From assembly GCA_024500155.1 (NCBI GenBank), contig CM044860.1, positions 7,612,501 to 7,676,500 on the forward strand: 64,000 bases of DNA. The letters are read 5' to 3'. Each line of letters begins with the position of its first letter. Position 1 is the stretch's first letter. Below are positions 37,876-49,829 of the stretch, piece by piece. The DNA comes from Chenopodium formosanum (Eukaryota; Streptophyta; Magnoliopsida; Caryophyllales; Amaranthaceae). The translations under genes and the position numbers were made by a program. The notes under the pieces are model-generated. The model saw only the letters and a program-made list of their open reading frames with translations, was not told where the DNA came from and did not search any database.

Positions 37876-38042
37876 TAGTAGTTAACAATAACCATCTTGT
37901 TTTTTAGCTTATGGTAAGTTGACAGTTTTTAATTGGTGTTGTGAATTTGACCCACATACAATATTGTATGTGTAGCATTACTCGTATTTCAAAAGACCCG
38001 AAGTCAAGTGTTTCTTAATTTCTTACATATACTTAAAACTTA

Positions 38043-39090
38043 GGAAAAATTGTAAAAAATAATACAAACTTTAAGCGGTTCGCCAAAAACAAGTCAAACT
38101 TTTGATTATTTCTGAATAATACAAACTTTATAGGGTATCCGCTTAAAATAAGTCATGACCGGTTATGAACATGATTAATAGGTTATATGGGACACATGTC
38201 ATTATATTAATGGTTTAACAATTTGATTAATTTTTTATTTATTTATTTAATTTTTTAATTTTAAAAGATTATTATTATATTTATTTATTTATTTAAAAAA
38301 AACCAATCCCCACCCACCAGCCATCGCTGCCACCCTTATCCTGCCCTCCGGCGCCGGCCACGCCTAGTCCCGCCTTCCCTGACGTCGGCGCTGACCCTCT
38401 ATCTCATGCCGCCCACTTTGCCTCTTCCCCCTCACCACCAGCCCCTCCCCGTAATCCCCTTCCTCCGCCCACAAAACCACCTAATACCCTAACCAAAATC
38501 CCTTTCTCCGCCCACAACACCCCCTAATACCCGTCCCCCACCTTCGAAATCCCTAACCAAAACCCTAGCGAGGTCCGATTAGGGTTTTTCGAAGATTGGG
38601 GATGGGTTTTAAGGGATTTCATGGTCGGAGGAAAGGAGATTTGGGGGAGGGTCGTAGGTGGTTATGGAGAAGAGGGAAAGGGGGTTGCGCGAGGATAGGG
38701 GGAGGGGGTCAACGCCGTCGCCGGGGGAAGGAGTCTGGGCACGCCGGCATCGGGGAAGGAGGTGGCAGCGGTGGGTCGGTGGCTGAGGAGGGCCGGAATG
38801 TGGATGGGGATTGTTTTTTTTTTTAAAAAAAATATATTTTAATTGTTTTTTTAAAAAAGAACAATATTTTAATTGTTAACCATGATTAAAGTTTTAATTA
38901 AGAGTTAATTAAACTATTAAACGAATTTATAAAAAACATAATAAAATTTTAACTGGTTTTAAAAATAGCAGGTAAAATATCTTGTTTAAAGCGGATAACT
39001 TACAAAGTTTGTATTATTCAGAAATAATCAAAAGTTTGACTTGTTTTCGACGGAATGCTCAAAGTTTGTAATATTTTTGACAATTTTTCC
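38043..39090. mobile_element. Mutator-like non-autonomous element 3 with a perfect 9-bp target duplication
   Basis: Flanked by TAAAACTTA at 38034-38042 and 39091-39099. The ends are inverted repeats of about 115 bp: both read GGAAAAATTGT, then ATTACAAACTTT-type sequence, AACAAGTCAAACTTTTGATT and ATTTCTGAATAATACAAACT. The 9-bp duplication and long arms are Mutator hallmarks. The interior (38300-38820) is GC-rich, with CCCACCAGCCATCGCTGCCA on one side and a Gly/Arg-rich open frame at 38596-38826, flanked by A/T runs. It has no transposase and may hold captured exon sequence (Pack-MULE-like). Confidence 0.82.
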
Positions 39091-39099
39091 TAAAACTTA

Positions 39100-40089
39100 A
39101 CAAAATGGGTAATTTTTGGTGAAATGTTAGGGAACATTCTAGTAATCACACAAAATTAAATAAAAACCTACCAAACTCCATCTCATCTCAAAAAATTTCC
39201 ATTCAATTCTCACCTTCTCTTTCTCTTAATTCTTCTCTCCCAACATAATAAAATAAAATGAAGATTCACCAACTAACTCCATCTAAATCATAATGAACAA
39301 AATCTCAAGAATGAAGACAAGGCAAATCAAGCACTCTCCACATTTGTTGCAAAACTAAATGACAATGAACCCCACAAAATCTCATGTTCTGCCTGCCACC
39401 TTAGATATAATGTATTTATGTATATTTTTATTATGTATATTGGCATATTGCCTTACATACTCCTATACATAGAAGTTGAAAATGACGGATTTGAATCAAA
39501 CGATGGTAAATAAAGGGCAATGAAATTGCTTGAAGAATTTTGGTGGTTTTTATATAAATTTTGGTAATATGTTTGTTTCTCTTAAAAAGTAATTTTATCG
39601 ATATTAGAAAATAAAAACTTGAAAAAATACTTTTGAACCAAAATTATAAGTTTATAACATAACGTTATAATATACTTTGTATGTTGGTATTTCATATTAT
39701 TTAGAGAGAGTCATAATTTAGATTATTCTCCACATATATATTCCTCATAATTTGTACACCATATTATTTATTTTTCACTAATTTGACTTGTTATGCCGTC
39801 TTTCATGCATTTAATTCAGCAGTAGTGTATAAAATTGCAAAAGCAAATATATATGTAAATAATGCAATTAGCAGCCACACCAAATTTGCCACGCAATAAT
39901 TTCAACTAAACAAATACGTAGTAAAACACATTGAAGAGTTCCTGCTGTCATGCCCACCTATACATTAAAATCTCTATCAAATCCAAATTATTTTTCATCT
40001 ATTAAATTAACTTTTGTTAGAAAGAGGTATTTTAGATAAATGATGCACATACATGACCAACTTTTGTAGTTTGATAACTTGTAAAAAAC
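39100..40089. other. Intergenic AT-rich DNA, nothing recognised
   Basis: No coding frame, terminal repeats or RNA gene could be supported. Confidence 0.5.
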
Positions 40090-40099
40090 ATGCAAGTAA

Positions 40100-40545
40100 C
40101 TCTTCCTCTTCTAGGAGGAATATTTCTCCCTCAAAAGACAGGGGTTTTCTTCTTCTTTAGGAGGAATTGGCTCCTTCGAACTTCTCTCTTTTGAGGGAGG
40201 TTTTGCTTTTTTATTTCATGGATTACTATAGAGTTGTTTTATGGGTAAAATTTTGTGTATGATTGAAAAAAAAAGTTAATATTTCGATTACAATCTAACG
40301 AATCAGACGGAAATTTTCTGCACGGCTACAACAGATCGATAGACCCCCTAGCCGAAAAAGGCTATAAATCCCAGCGATATGAAAGAGGGTATGAAGAATG
40401 TACGATTTGCAACAACGATCTTAGCTTTTCTTACAGTGTTTTTATTTGATTCAATTATGATGTATTTGTTAGATCTAAATTTCTTTGTAGATGTCAAATA
40501 ACTTTTATTTATGAATCAATTTTATTTTTGAAAAAAAAAAAAAGA
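40100..40545 (+). mobile_element. Poly(A) retroposon (SINE or 5'-truncated LINE) with target duplication
   Basis: ATGCAAGTAA occurs at 40090-40099 and 40546-40555, flanking a 446-bp body that ends in a run of A (40530-40543). No tRNA-like A or B box is evident at its start, which favours a LINE tail, but no coding remains. Confidence 0.68.
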
Positions 40546-40559
40546 ATGCAAGTAAGTAA

Positions 40560-41600
40560 CACCATTAATATACACTCATTTGGGTCAATTCTCTATGGAT
40601 TGTATTTGCCATTTGGAATGTAATTTATGGTGAAGTACATATTTTAGTTGTATTAATTTCTCAACTTATCGCTAACTAGTCAATTTACCTCGTTATTAGT
40701 TTTACCTACAGTATCATTTTTCTATACTAAAATCTTTATTATATAAGCTAAGACTAAATTAAGTTCATTCATTTTTACCACATCTAACACATGTATTTTA
40801 CCACCCACAAATAACCCACTTATAGATATAAAACTGCCCAATTTTTTTTTATATTCTAAAATACCATCCCCCCAAAAAAAAAAAAAAAACAAAAAAATTA
40901 CTCCAATTACTCCCATCAATACTCCAATTACTCCCATCTAACAAAAATTGTCCCAATCTTCATTATTTCCCCTTATCCCTATTTATTATTACTACCAAAC
41001 CTTGTGTAAATGTTGTAATAATGTACACAAATTATTTCTACAACGAACTATAAGAACTAGTTAACCTCCCTCATAAAACTGGCTGTACAGCCTGTACTTG
41101 AGCTCAATTTACTGAATAAGCTATGAAATGTAACAAGAAAACTCTTGAGCGTGAGAAGCATGTTTCTAAACTTATGCACTTGTACAATCACCATTTTTAT
41201 TGCTAGCCGGTACCTTTCAATTTATGTATAACCAACCAACCAACCAAGACCAACCAATCTCCCACGTAAAACCTAATTTAATTCATCAAAATACGCACAT
41301 TCCCTTACTCCATAAATATTGCAACATGTAGCGTATCGATATCCAATTCACAACGTTAACCATTAATTAATATTTTTTTTGTATTTATAAATACGTGTTA
41401 TAAATTATAAATGTTATGGAGTAGAATAGTTGATACGATCAAGACATATATCACAATAACAATTATATCATCAAGAAAATTATACAGTAACAAATGATCA
41501 AAATAGAGTGCGTAAATAATAATATAAAAGTCTAGGTATCAACATTTATATGGAAGGGGGGAAGTATTAAATGTTCAACCGTTTATTAGCTCCCACCTCT
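40560..41600. other. Intergenic region upstream of the TLC gene
   Basis: AT-rich, no gene seen. A tandem TCCAATTACTCCCATC duplication lies at 40903-40936. Confidence 0.5.
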
Positions 41601-41602
41601 AC

Positions 41603-41609
41603 TATATAT
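41603..41609 (+). promoter_or_regulatory. Probable TATA box of the TLC-domain gene
   Basis: TATATAT about 125 bp upstream of the ATG, followed by a CT-rich leader (CCTTTTTCTCCTCCATTGCC). Confidence 0.5.
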
Positions 41610-41733
41610 TTGACCATATTTTGTCAACCCTTTCTTTAATTCATATTTTGCCCTTTTTCTCCTCCATTGCCTTTCTTCTTTAATTTCTTTCTCCAAAATT
41701 CAAAAACATTTTTTTAAAAAAAAGCCCTTTCAA

Positions 41734-43902
41734 ATGGAAGATGCTATGGTGAACACAACATTATTGGCAGTAATATCATGGAGTACCTATTTCATGTTAA
41801 CAAAAAAATTGCTCCCAAATTATTCATATGAGTTTCGCAACAGAATTGTATCATCAACTCATGCAATTTTAGCTGTTACTTTAGCTTCTCATTCTGTTAA
41901 AGATTGGAGTTGCCCTGTTTGCCCAAGTAACTCTAATTCCAACCCACAACAGGTATAAATAAATAAATAAATTAGGTTTTTAATTATTCGCTCGTCTTTA
42001 AAAGATCTGATCTTCGTGTAATATGAGACAATCACTGTCTAAACAGGAAGAATTGTTAGAGACGGATAGAGTAATTTTCTTTGAATATTTTACGAGTTTT
42101 ATTTATTTGGAGTAATGAAGGTTTAATTTGTGTTATATTGTAGATACAAGCTTTGGCAGTAACAATGGGGTACTTGATATATGATTTGGTATGCTCTCAA
42201 TTTGACAAAAAATCAAATCTTGACAACACAATTCATCATTTGGTCAGCATTATTGGAATTGTAGCCGGTATTTCATATCAAAAGGTACCCTTATTTCTTT
42301 CATATCAATAACATTTATTGACGTGTGATTTATTCATATTAAAAAAAATGTATTTAACGTGAGACCTACATTTAACAAAATCTCTTATGTATATATTTAT
42401 ATCCACGCTAATTTTGTGAGATTGATTTTAGTTTGAATACAAATTGTAGTGTGTATCAGAGATGATAGCAGCATTGTTCATAACAGAGATATCAAGCCCA
42501 TTTTTACATCTAAGGGAGTTTCTCAAAGAACTTGGATACCGGGATACTGATCTTAATCTGGCTGCTGATGTAAGTTTTTTAATTTCACCTTTTACTAGAA
42601 TTTACATATTCTCTCCGTGTCAAATTAATTGCTACATATGACTTTTCAACGTAAAAATTTACTGATGTTGACTGTTTTTCTTTGCTATTTTATTGGAGAT
42701 GAAAGATATTATCACAATGGATATTGTTAGATTTACTTTAATACCAAGTATATAATTTTTATACTACGTATATTATAATTTAATAAATTCTACTAATATA
42801 CATTAAAAAATTTACTTCTTGGAGATTGTGACGTAAATAAATATAATTTTAATAGAACAAGTAATTTTTGATAGAGAAAATGAGAGATAACAAAAATTTA
42901 GACATTTTTGTATATAATTATAATTGTTTGAAAAATCTATAAAAAATTTCAGCTTTGATCATTACGTCATTAGTGAAAATTATATCTAAGGAAAAATCAG
43001 TGTTTGAATAGATTGAACAACTTTTTATGTTGAACTATACAGACTTTTCAAAACATGTCTCTATTATAGGCTTGTTAATTAATCCGTATTTTGGACCTAA
43101 GAAAATTGTATTATTTAGACAATTTTTCATATTTTAGCCAAAAAAATAAAGAAATTGGAATTGATGTTTAAAATAAGCCAAATACAACTGCCAAAGTGCC
43201 AAGTACTCAGATGGGGACATAGTTAGTGTAATGTATTTATAATGTATTAATGTGGCATTAATTATACTGTTCGTGAATATACTATCTTTAGTACTCGTAT
43301 CTATCACTTTAAATGACATATATTGGCCAACTAATAATTTGCCATTATATTTTAGGCCAATACTTTGTCCTATCATCTCTTATACTACGACAGTATGATT
43401 TTTTTGTATTGTGTGGCAGATAATGTTTGCAGTTACATTCTCTATTGCAAGGATGGTCTTAGGTCCTTTTCTCTTTTTTGCTGTCTTATCCGCCGATAAC
43501 CCACTCCTAATCAAGGTATTCGGTTAATCCCTCTGTTTTTTTTTTTGTTATTTTATTCTTATTCGAATATATTTTTGATGAAATTTATACACGGGTGAAA
43601 ATAATGCAAACATGACTAACAAATTATGGATTCATAAAGTTAACAAGGGTAATGGTTTTTGTATGACAAGTTTTTGGTACTAAAAAGTTAAAATTATTTT
43701 AAAAAATCAAGTATATAATAGACATGTAGACATATATGTTGTTACTTGTAATATTTGTACCTCTTGTTAAACTCGACTATTTTTTCTGGTCCAGGCAATG
43801 GCTGCAGGATTACAGTTTGTTAGTGCATATTGGTTCTACAAAATCTTGAAAATGGTTCAAGTTAAACTCACTAAGAGAACAAGAAGCAAGAAGGTGGCTT
43901 GA
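41734..43902 (+). CDS. TLC-domain membrane protein (TLCD4/TMEM56-like)
   Basis: Spliced model: 41734-41952, 42144-42284, 42450-42569, 43420-43515, 43795-43902. All five exons are phase 0 with GT-AG borders, giving 227 residues. The TLC (TRAM-LAG1-CLN8) fold shows SSTHAILAVTLAS, then AVTMGYLIYDLVCS, DNTIHHLVSIIGI with the conserved His pair, AALFITEISSPFLHLRE and a late hydrophobic span FAVTFSIARMVLGPFLFF, then SAYWFYKILKMV and a lysine-rich tail (KLTKRTRSKKVA) that could retain it in the ER. About six membrane spans are expected. TLC proteins of this branch are linked to lipid sensing or trafficking, not ceramide synthesis: the longer Lag motif is absent. Exact role unknown. Confidence 0.9.
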
Positions 43903-44405
43903 TGAATTTGTTATAATATAATGTCTAATCTTGAACTACATCTACATATATATACTATGATCGTGAGAAATTTGTCATGGAATCTCATATCATTTTCCCT
44001 TTCAATCGTATGTCTTATGTTCATATTTGGCACCAGTATTTATATCTAGGTCATCACCCGTCGATCGGAGCTTTCATCGTTCGCCTCCTTATTTTTTAAC
44101 ATGATTTGTTACAAATTGTCATCAATCCAAATTTTTAGAAGATTATTCTACTCTTTTTCTTAAAATATATATAATCAAGGGTATATTAATTAATTGGTAG
44201 AGCTACATTTGTATTTAGAATCAATGAGTATGTTTTTTTTTTTTTGACAAGAATTAATGGGTATGTTATTAGTATGTGGATGTATTGTTTCCTCAAAAAA
44301 ATTACTAGCAAGTGTATTGTTGTAATTATTATCTCATCTTGCACCCTGGAGATACTAAGACACGAAGTCAACAACTACAACAAAGGAAATGCGAGTTGCA
44401 TCTTA

Positions 44406-44692
44406 GGCCCTGTTCTCTTCACCTTAAAAAAATAATATTAAGTAAAAATAATTTCAATTCAGTAAAAATAATTTCAGTTCAATAAAAATAAGTTCAGTTC
44501 AGTAAAATTCAGTTTTCTTAAAAAAGAATTATAATAGAAAATCTGGAAAAATAATTTCAGTTCAGCAAAAATAATTTCAGTTCAATAAAATTTATTTAAG
44601 TTCAGTAAAAATAATTTAAGTTCAGCAAATATAATTTTGTTTCAGTAAAAATAATTTCAGTTCAGCAAAAATAAGGTGAAGAGAACGGGGCC
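44406..44692. mobile_element. Tourist-type MITE (PIF/Harbinger) with an internal array
   Basis: The left end GGCCCTGTTCTCTTCACCTT and the right end read inward GGCCCCGTTCTCTTCACCTT match at 19 of 20 positions, with TTA on both sides (44403-44405 and 44693-44695). The GGCCCTGTT terminus and 3-bp TTA duplication define Tourist elements. The interior is an imperfect array of a ~20-bp unit (AAAAATAATTTCAGTTCAGT). Confidence 0.85.
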
Positions 44693-44760
44693 TTATTCTT
44701 TTCTTTTTCGATAATCTTTAAAATTTCATAGAACAAAGTAAAACACGTAATAGGTACAAA

Positions 44761-44935
44761 AAGGGGTGTCAATTCGGATGATTGGATCGGGTATGATATG
44801 GTCAGGTCGGATCGGGTAAATTTTTAAAGTTAAGTCATACTAAATTGTTATGTCCACGCGAGACCAAATCTGAATCGGATATTTTTCAGATCAGTTTCGG
44901 ATCGGGTCGGGTCGGGTGTGCTTTTGACACCTCTA
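44761..44935. mobile_element. Small hAT MITE with an 8-bp target duplication
   Basis: GGTACAAA at 44753-44760 and 44936-44943 flanks a 175-bp element with ends AAGGGGTGTCAA and TTGACACCTCTA. The interior carries GATCGGGT and GGTCGGGTCGGGT words like the larger repeat at 21331-22717. Confidence 0.8.
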
Positions 44936-45270
44936 GGTACAAATACTCCTAAATACACGTAATAATCTCACTAAAAATACGGCTGTAACAAGTTGAACAA
45001 TAACTCTTAATTATGGAAATAATTGGTAGATATATGGTGTTAGTTCATCATCATTTAAGGCTAAACGCGCTAACTTTGGTCCCACAAACTTGATGCCCTA
45101 TTGCCCTTCATCATCAACCCTCTTCCGCCATTAATGTACTGACTAATCACTGAAATATTCTAGTTCTAGTGAAAAGTTGGAAATTGGTAGTGTCACAAAG
45201 GACATATAATAAACACTAAAAAAAAAAAAAACACAAAGGACATATAATACTCCAAGCTTGGGAAATACTA

Positions 45271-45567
45271 CTCCCTCCGTCCCCAAATGATAGTCCCTTA
45301 TGGGCAAATTTTAGTCCCAAAATATTCATCACATTTGCTTTTTCCAACAATCATTAATATTAATTTGTTACCAAAATTCACTCCAATTTACAACAATATT
45401 TGTGCAAATTTAAATTTTCCATGTAAATTTTGTTTTCCCATATACTTTTATTACTTTCCCTCTAAATGTCAACTTACTTTTTCAATGTACTTTTACTACG
45501 CTTATTTGTGTTTATTAATTTATGTGAAAAATGCCCATAAGGGACTATCAAAAGTGGACTGAGGGAG
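45271..45567 (+). mobile_element. Stowaway MITE, well preserved
   Basis: Starts CTCCCTCCGTCCCCAAATGA and has a near-perfect inverted right end (TGATAGTCCCTTATGGGCA shared), flanked by TA at 45269-45270 and 45568-45569. The 297-bp length and the CTCCCTCCGTCC terminus are textbook Stowaway. The older copy at 2632-2955 is the same family. Confidence 0.88.
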
Positions 45568-46485
45568 TATATTGTAGCCTCTAACTTTTAAAAATTCTAT
45601 ACGGTGGTATGGAAAAATTTTAATTCTATAAAGTGATCCTCTATTTGACTAAATACTTGACACATTTAGCATTTTTTTTTCTTTTTTCTTTTTATATACA
45701 GTAACTTTCACTATCATTTTTTTAATAACATATATTTCGTACAAAACAAATTAAATCATGAAATAATTTGTTAAATCGATAGTAATAAAAAGAATCAAAC
45801 TATCAACTATTTATTTATATTTTTAACAAATACATATAATTATATATGCCTAAAGTCAAACTATAGTATTGTCATTAAACATGGACAACGGGTCGTGACG
45901 TGCCGCGGTGGGGGGAGTGCCGTGCCGGCGCCGCGGCGGGCCGTGCCGTAATTTTGGCACACCCCATTCCATGGCACGGCACTGCCCACGTGCCTGGCGG
46001 GCCGTGCCGTGGGCCAAACCGTGCCTTTTTTTTTAATAATAAATGTAAATAAAAAACGATATATATATTTTTAGTACAACTTAATTTTATATAAATAATG
46101 TGATTAATTTATGTTTATGTTAATGTTAATATATTTTGTTTTGAACAACTTTATTTTAATTAAGGTTATATAAATTATTTATCTAATTATGTTTAAGTTT
46201 AAATAAACAAATAAAAACAATTTTATTAATTTAGCAAAAAACAACAATGCATATAATAAAAAAAAAATTACGAGTGCGATAATTCGAAAACACAAAAAAT
46301 TGAAGAATAACTTAGTTTATTATATGCCGGTAGCCGGTACGATAAATCGATAATACAAATAATTAATGATAATTAAAAATCGTAAAATATTTGGTGAATA
46401 ACTTCATTTATTATACGGAATACGAAGTTCGATAATACAAAAATTGTACAATAGTGTATAATGTTAATATGTAATAATGTAATTA

Positions 46486-48859
46486 TTATTGTTCGTCTTC
46501 GTCTTCTTGTGGTTCAAGGTCATCGGCCAATTGAGTTGATTGAGAAGTATGAGAATTAAAAGAAGTCGACGTTCCTTCATCGTCGTCGTTTTGTGCATAA
46601 GTACGATCTTGAGAACGAGTTTCGGCATCCAACCAATCCTTGAAGCAAACACACATTTCAAGTGTTTCGGGTTTTAGTCTTGTTCTTCTATCGTCTAAAA
46701 CTCGTCCCGACGCACTAAAAGCTCTTTCGGAGGCAACGGAGGAGACTTGGATAGCAAAAATATCACGAGTCATTGCCGACAAAATTGGATGTTTCATGGT
46801 TTGTGACTTCCACCAATCAAGGATGTCGAGGCCAAACTTCTCTTCATCGTCCACGTCTTTCATGAAGTTGTAACTTAGGTACATTTGCAACTCCAAAACA
46901 TCGCTTTGTGTTCTCCTAGTTGATGATGATTCCGTACCTGAAAACTTGGACATCATGTTAGCAGCTTGTGCAAATAAACCTTTGGCCCGTTTACTTACGT
47001 TTTTGGATGTTTGAGAAGGGGAAAATTGAGACACGGTTCCATATTTAGTTTCATAAACTCTATATAAAGAGAAAAACTCATTAGTCACCTTATTTTTAAA
47101 AGTTTCAACATCATCTTCCAAATTCATGTTACTATAATAAATATCAATTAATTAAAAAGTGCCATCATATTTTTGCCAGGATCTAAAATAGAAGCAAAAA
47201 TATAAATCATAGGAATATCAGTGTAATATTTACGCCATTTTTCCTCCATAGATGGAAGATATCCATGATATTCATATTGTGATCGATGTTCGGCAAAAAG
47301 TTGTGCAAGTAAACATGCATTGCTAAGAAAAGAATGGGAACAAGGATTATATACAGAACAAAAACAATGTGTCATACTATATAGTAATTGTAAAAAATGC
47401 ATATATTTTTCACAATTAGCCCAATCATTTTCTAGTAAAGCACATTGTGGAAATTTCATATTATAAAAAAGTGTTAAATCAACCTTGTACTCGATTGCCC
47501 GACTCAACATTTCATAGGTGGAGTTCCACCTAGTTGGACAATCCAGTGCTATTTTTATAGCCTTTCTCCTTTGTTGCCTGCAAAAACCTTTCCATTCTTG
47601 ATATCTCAAGTTAGAGCTATTAATAGACGTAATAGCATTCCTTATTTTGTGATAAAATGGACCAATTGCTTGTGTTCCATCCTTCACACACAAGTTAAGA
47701 ACATGACAAATGCATCTAATATGAAGAGCTTCTCTATCTAATACTAAATCGGTCAATTGGGGTTTAACCAAATTTGCACTATATGCCATAGAAGTTGCAT
47801 TATCGAAAGTCATAGACATGATTTTATCCCTAAGACTATATGCATCAATGGCTTCCATTAAATGATGAGAAATGTTAAGACCGGATGAGGGTATTCAAGC
47901 ATTTTAAAATGAATGATGCATTTTTGTAACAACCAATCATTATCCAACCAATGACAAGTAACACATAAATAGTGAAGTCCGTATCCACTATCCCATGCAT
48001 CGGCAGTTAAAGAAACTCTACTAGGAAGATTAGCCAATTCATTTACTAATTTCAATTTATACTCTTGATAATTCTTCATGGCAGCAGATCGAACGATTTT
48101 TCAGGAGATTTTTTTGTGTTTAGGTTGTAGTGCTCGGTTAATGTAGTTGTTAAAGGCATCATTTTCGGCGAAAAGAAAAGGTTGTTCGGCATGTACAATC
48201 ATTCTCCCAAGTTCATCCCTATCTCTCTCATAACTATAAATGAAGCCTTGTGGATGGAAATGAGAAATTTTGGGTTGGGTTGGATCATTAGATGGTCCAC
48301 CACATCTTTTTGAATGTCTACTAAGGTGTCCCATCCCTCCCTAGCTTGGTATCGGCCGAGAAAATTTTACTACAAGTCCGACACCGGGCTTTGGTTCCAT
48401 TTTTACTCAATTGATAATGTGCCCAAACTTCACTCTTTCGGTTGGTTTGAGCAAATTCCTCTTCGGTACACCACTCTAATATGTTAGGATTTTGGGTGTT
48501 AGGCATTTGGGTGGATTGTTCACTCGACCCGGAGGCTTGTGTTTGGCTACCTTGGTTACTAGGAATAGAAAATTCATGTTGTGATCCGTATAAATGAGGT
48601 GATAAATGGGTTTGTTGAAATCCCGAACTAGGCATAGTCCAAGGAGCCATATCATCCATTTGTTCGTGCCCTCCCGTGGTTTGGGGATGAAAGAAAGGGG
48701 TGGAAGTGTTTGGAAAGGGCATGTTAGGGGAGTGAAAGGGCATGTTAGGGGAGGGAAAGGTGTTAGGGGGGGGGGCATTGAAGTGTTTGGGTTTGGTGAT
48801 TTCCTACTTTTTGACTTGGCTTTTCTAGAGGAGGAGGAAGTGTTCGGGTTTGATGCCAT
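46486..48859 (-). pseudogene. hAT transposase (BED-zinc-finger, RICESLEEPER-like), disrupted
   Basis: The gene starts at ATG 48859 (MASNPNTSSSS). It then needs a frame change in a G run near 48765-48774. A BED finger follows (SEVWAHYQLSKNGTKARCRTCSKIF), broken by another indel near 48335 before GHLSRHSKRC. Next come a TGA stop near 48100, the first catalytic Asp region (SLTADAWDS), an indel near 47880, the second Asp region (MSMTFDNATSM) with CHVLNLCV and CPTRWNSTYEM, an indel near 47140, and the C-terminal dimerisation domain containing the catalytic Glu (VSSVASERAFSASGRVL, DDRRTRLKPETLEMCVCF). All hAT landmarks are in order, so the damage is recent. Confidence 0.88.
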
Positions 48860-48863
48860 GATA

Positions 48864-49245
48864 TTTAATAATAATAACAACAACAATAATAATACAAATA
48901 ACAAATTAACAATAACAATAATAATAACAATTGACAACAATAATAATAACGATAGCAATAAGAATTAGTAAGTAGTTTTTATATAAATTAAGTTTTCAAA
49001 AATAATTATAATAATAGTAGATTACTTAGGTCAATGAGATCCCAGGTAGGAGAGGTTAGGAACGACGTTGTCCAGAGCCCAAGTCCCGCCTTAGACAGAT
49101 TTCACTAACAATCTAAATTATCCACAATAAAAATAGAAAGTAGTTTTTATATAATTAAGTTGTTCCAACTTCCAAGAAAACAATAACAACAATAATAACA
49201 ATAACAACAACAACAACAACAACAACAATAATAATAATAATAATA

Positions 49246-49298
<53 letters not shown>

Positions 49299-49315
49299 CA
49301 ACAACAATAACAAAT
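48864..49315. repeat. AAT/AAC microsatellite tracts in the hAT 5' region
   Basis: Two mixed (AAT)n/(AAC)n tracts at about 48864-48960 and 49180-49315, within the transposase leader. Confidence 0.8.
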
Positions 49316-49829
49316 TAAAATAAAGTTGAGCTAGATCTTACAATGACGCTTCAATTGCTTTCCCAAATTTATAATTTCTCGAGTGTAAATATAAGAATTT
49401 TTTATTTTTTATTTTTTATTTTTATTTATTTTTTTTTTAATAATTTTGGTAGTAAACTAGTAAAAGTAAAAATGTAAAATTTATAACTGAGTAGGAATTT
49501 TTTTTTTCTTTGCACAAAAGAGAAAGAGAGTAAGATTGTTGGAATTAGAGAATAAGAAAATTAGAGAATAAGAGAGAAGAGATGAGTTGATGAATTGTGA
49601 AAATTTTGGAGGAAGATCGAAATGAGGTATTTATAGGGATTTTGGGTGGGAAAAATGGCCGTTTTATAGCTGTTGGAAAACGGCTACTTCCAACGGCTAG
49701 GCACGTGTCGGCGGGCTGGCCCAAGTGCCGGGTACCGTGCCGTTTTCCGAACTTTGTGTTCACGGCCCACTGGTGGGCTGCCGTGCCGGGCCCGTGCCGG
49801 CACGGCCCGTGCCCACCTTTAATTGTCAT

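Larger units (their letters stand above)
45876..49821 (-). mobile_element. Complete hAT DNA transposon with 8-bp target duplication (decayed)
   Basis: ATTGTCAT lies at 45868-45875 and 49822-49829. The ends are short inverted repeats, TAAACATGGACAACGGG on the left and TAAAGGTGGGCACGGGCC read inward from the right, fitting the hAT T-A-x-x-G style. Just inside both ends are clustered GCCGTGCC/GGCACGGC words, the subterminal repeats hAT transposases bind. The whole is 3946 bp and encloses one minus-strand transposase gene, so it is a once-autonomous element; breaks in the gene make it immobile unless supplied with transposase in trans. Confidence 0.9.

Noticed and set aside
38596..38826. Gly/Arg-rich frame in Mutator-like element 3
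   Set aside because: Low complexity within a transposon; kept only as a possible captured fragment, not as a gene.
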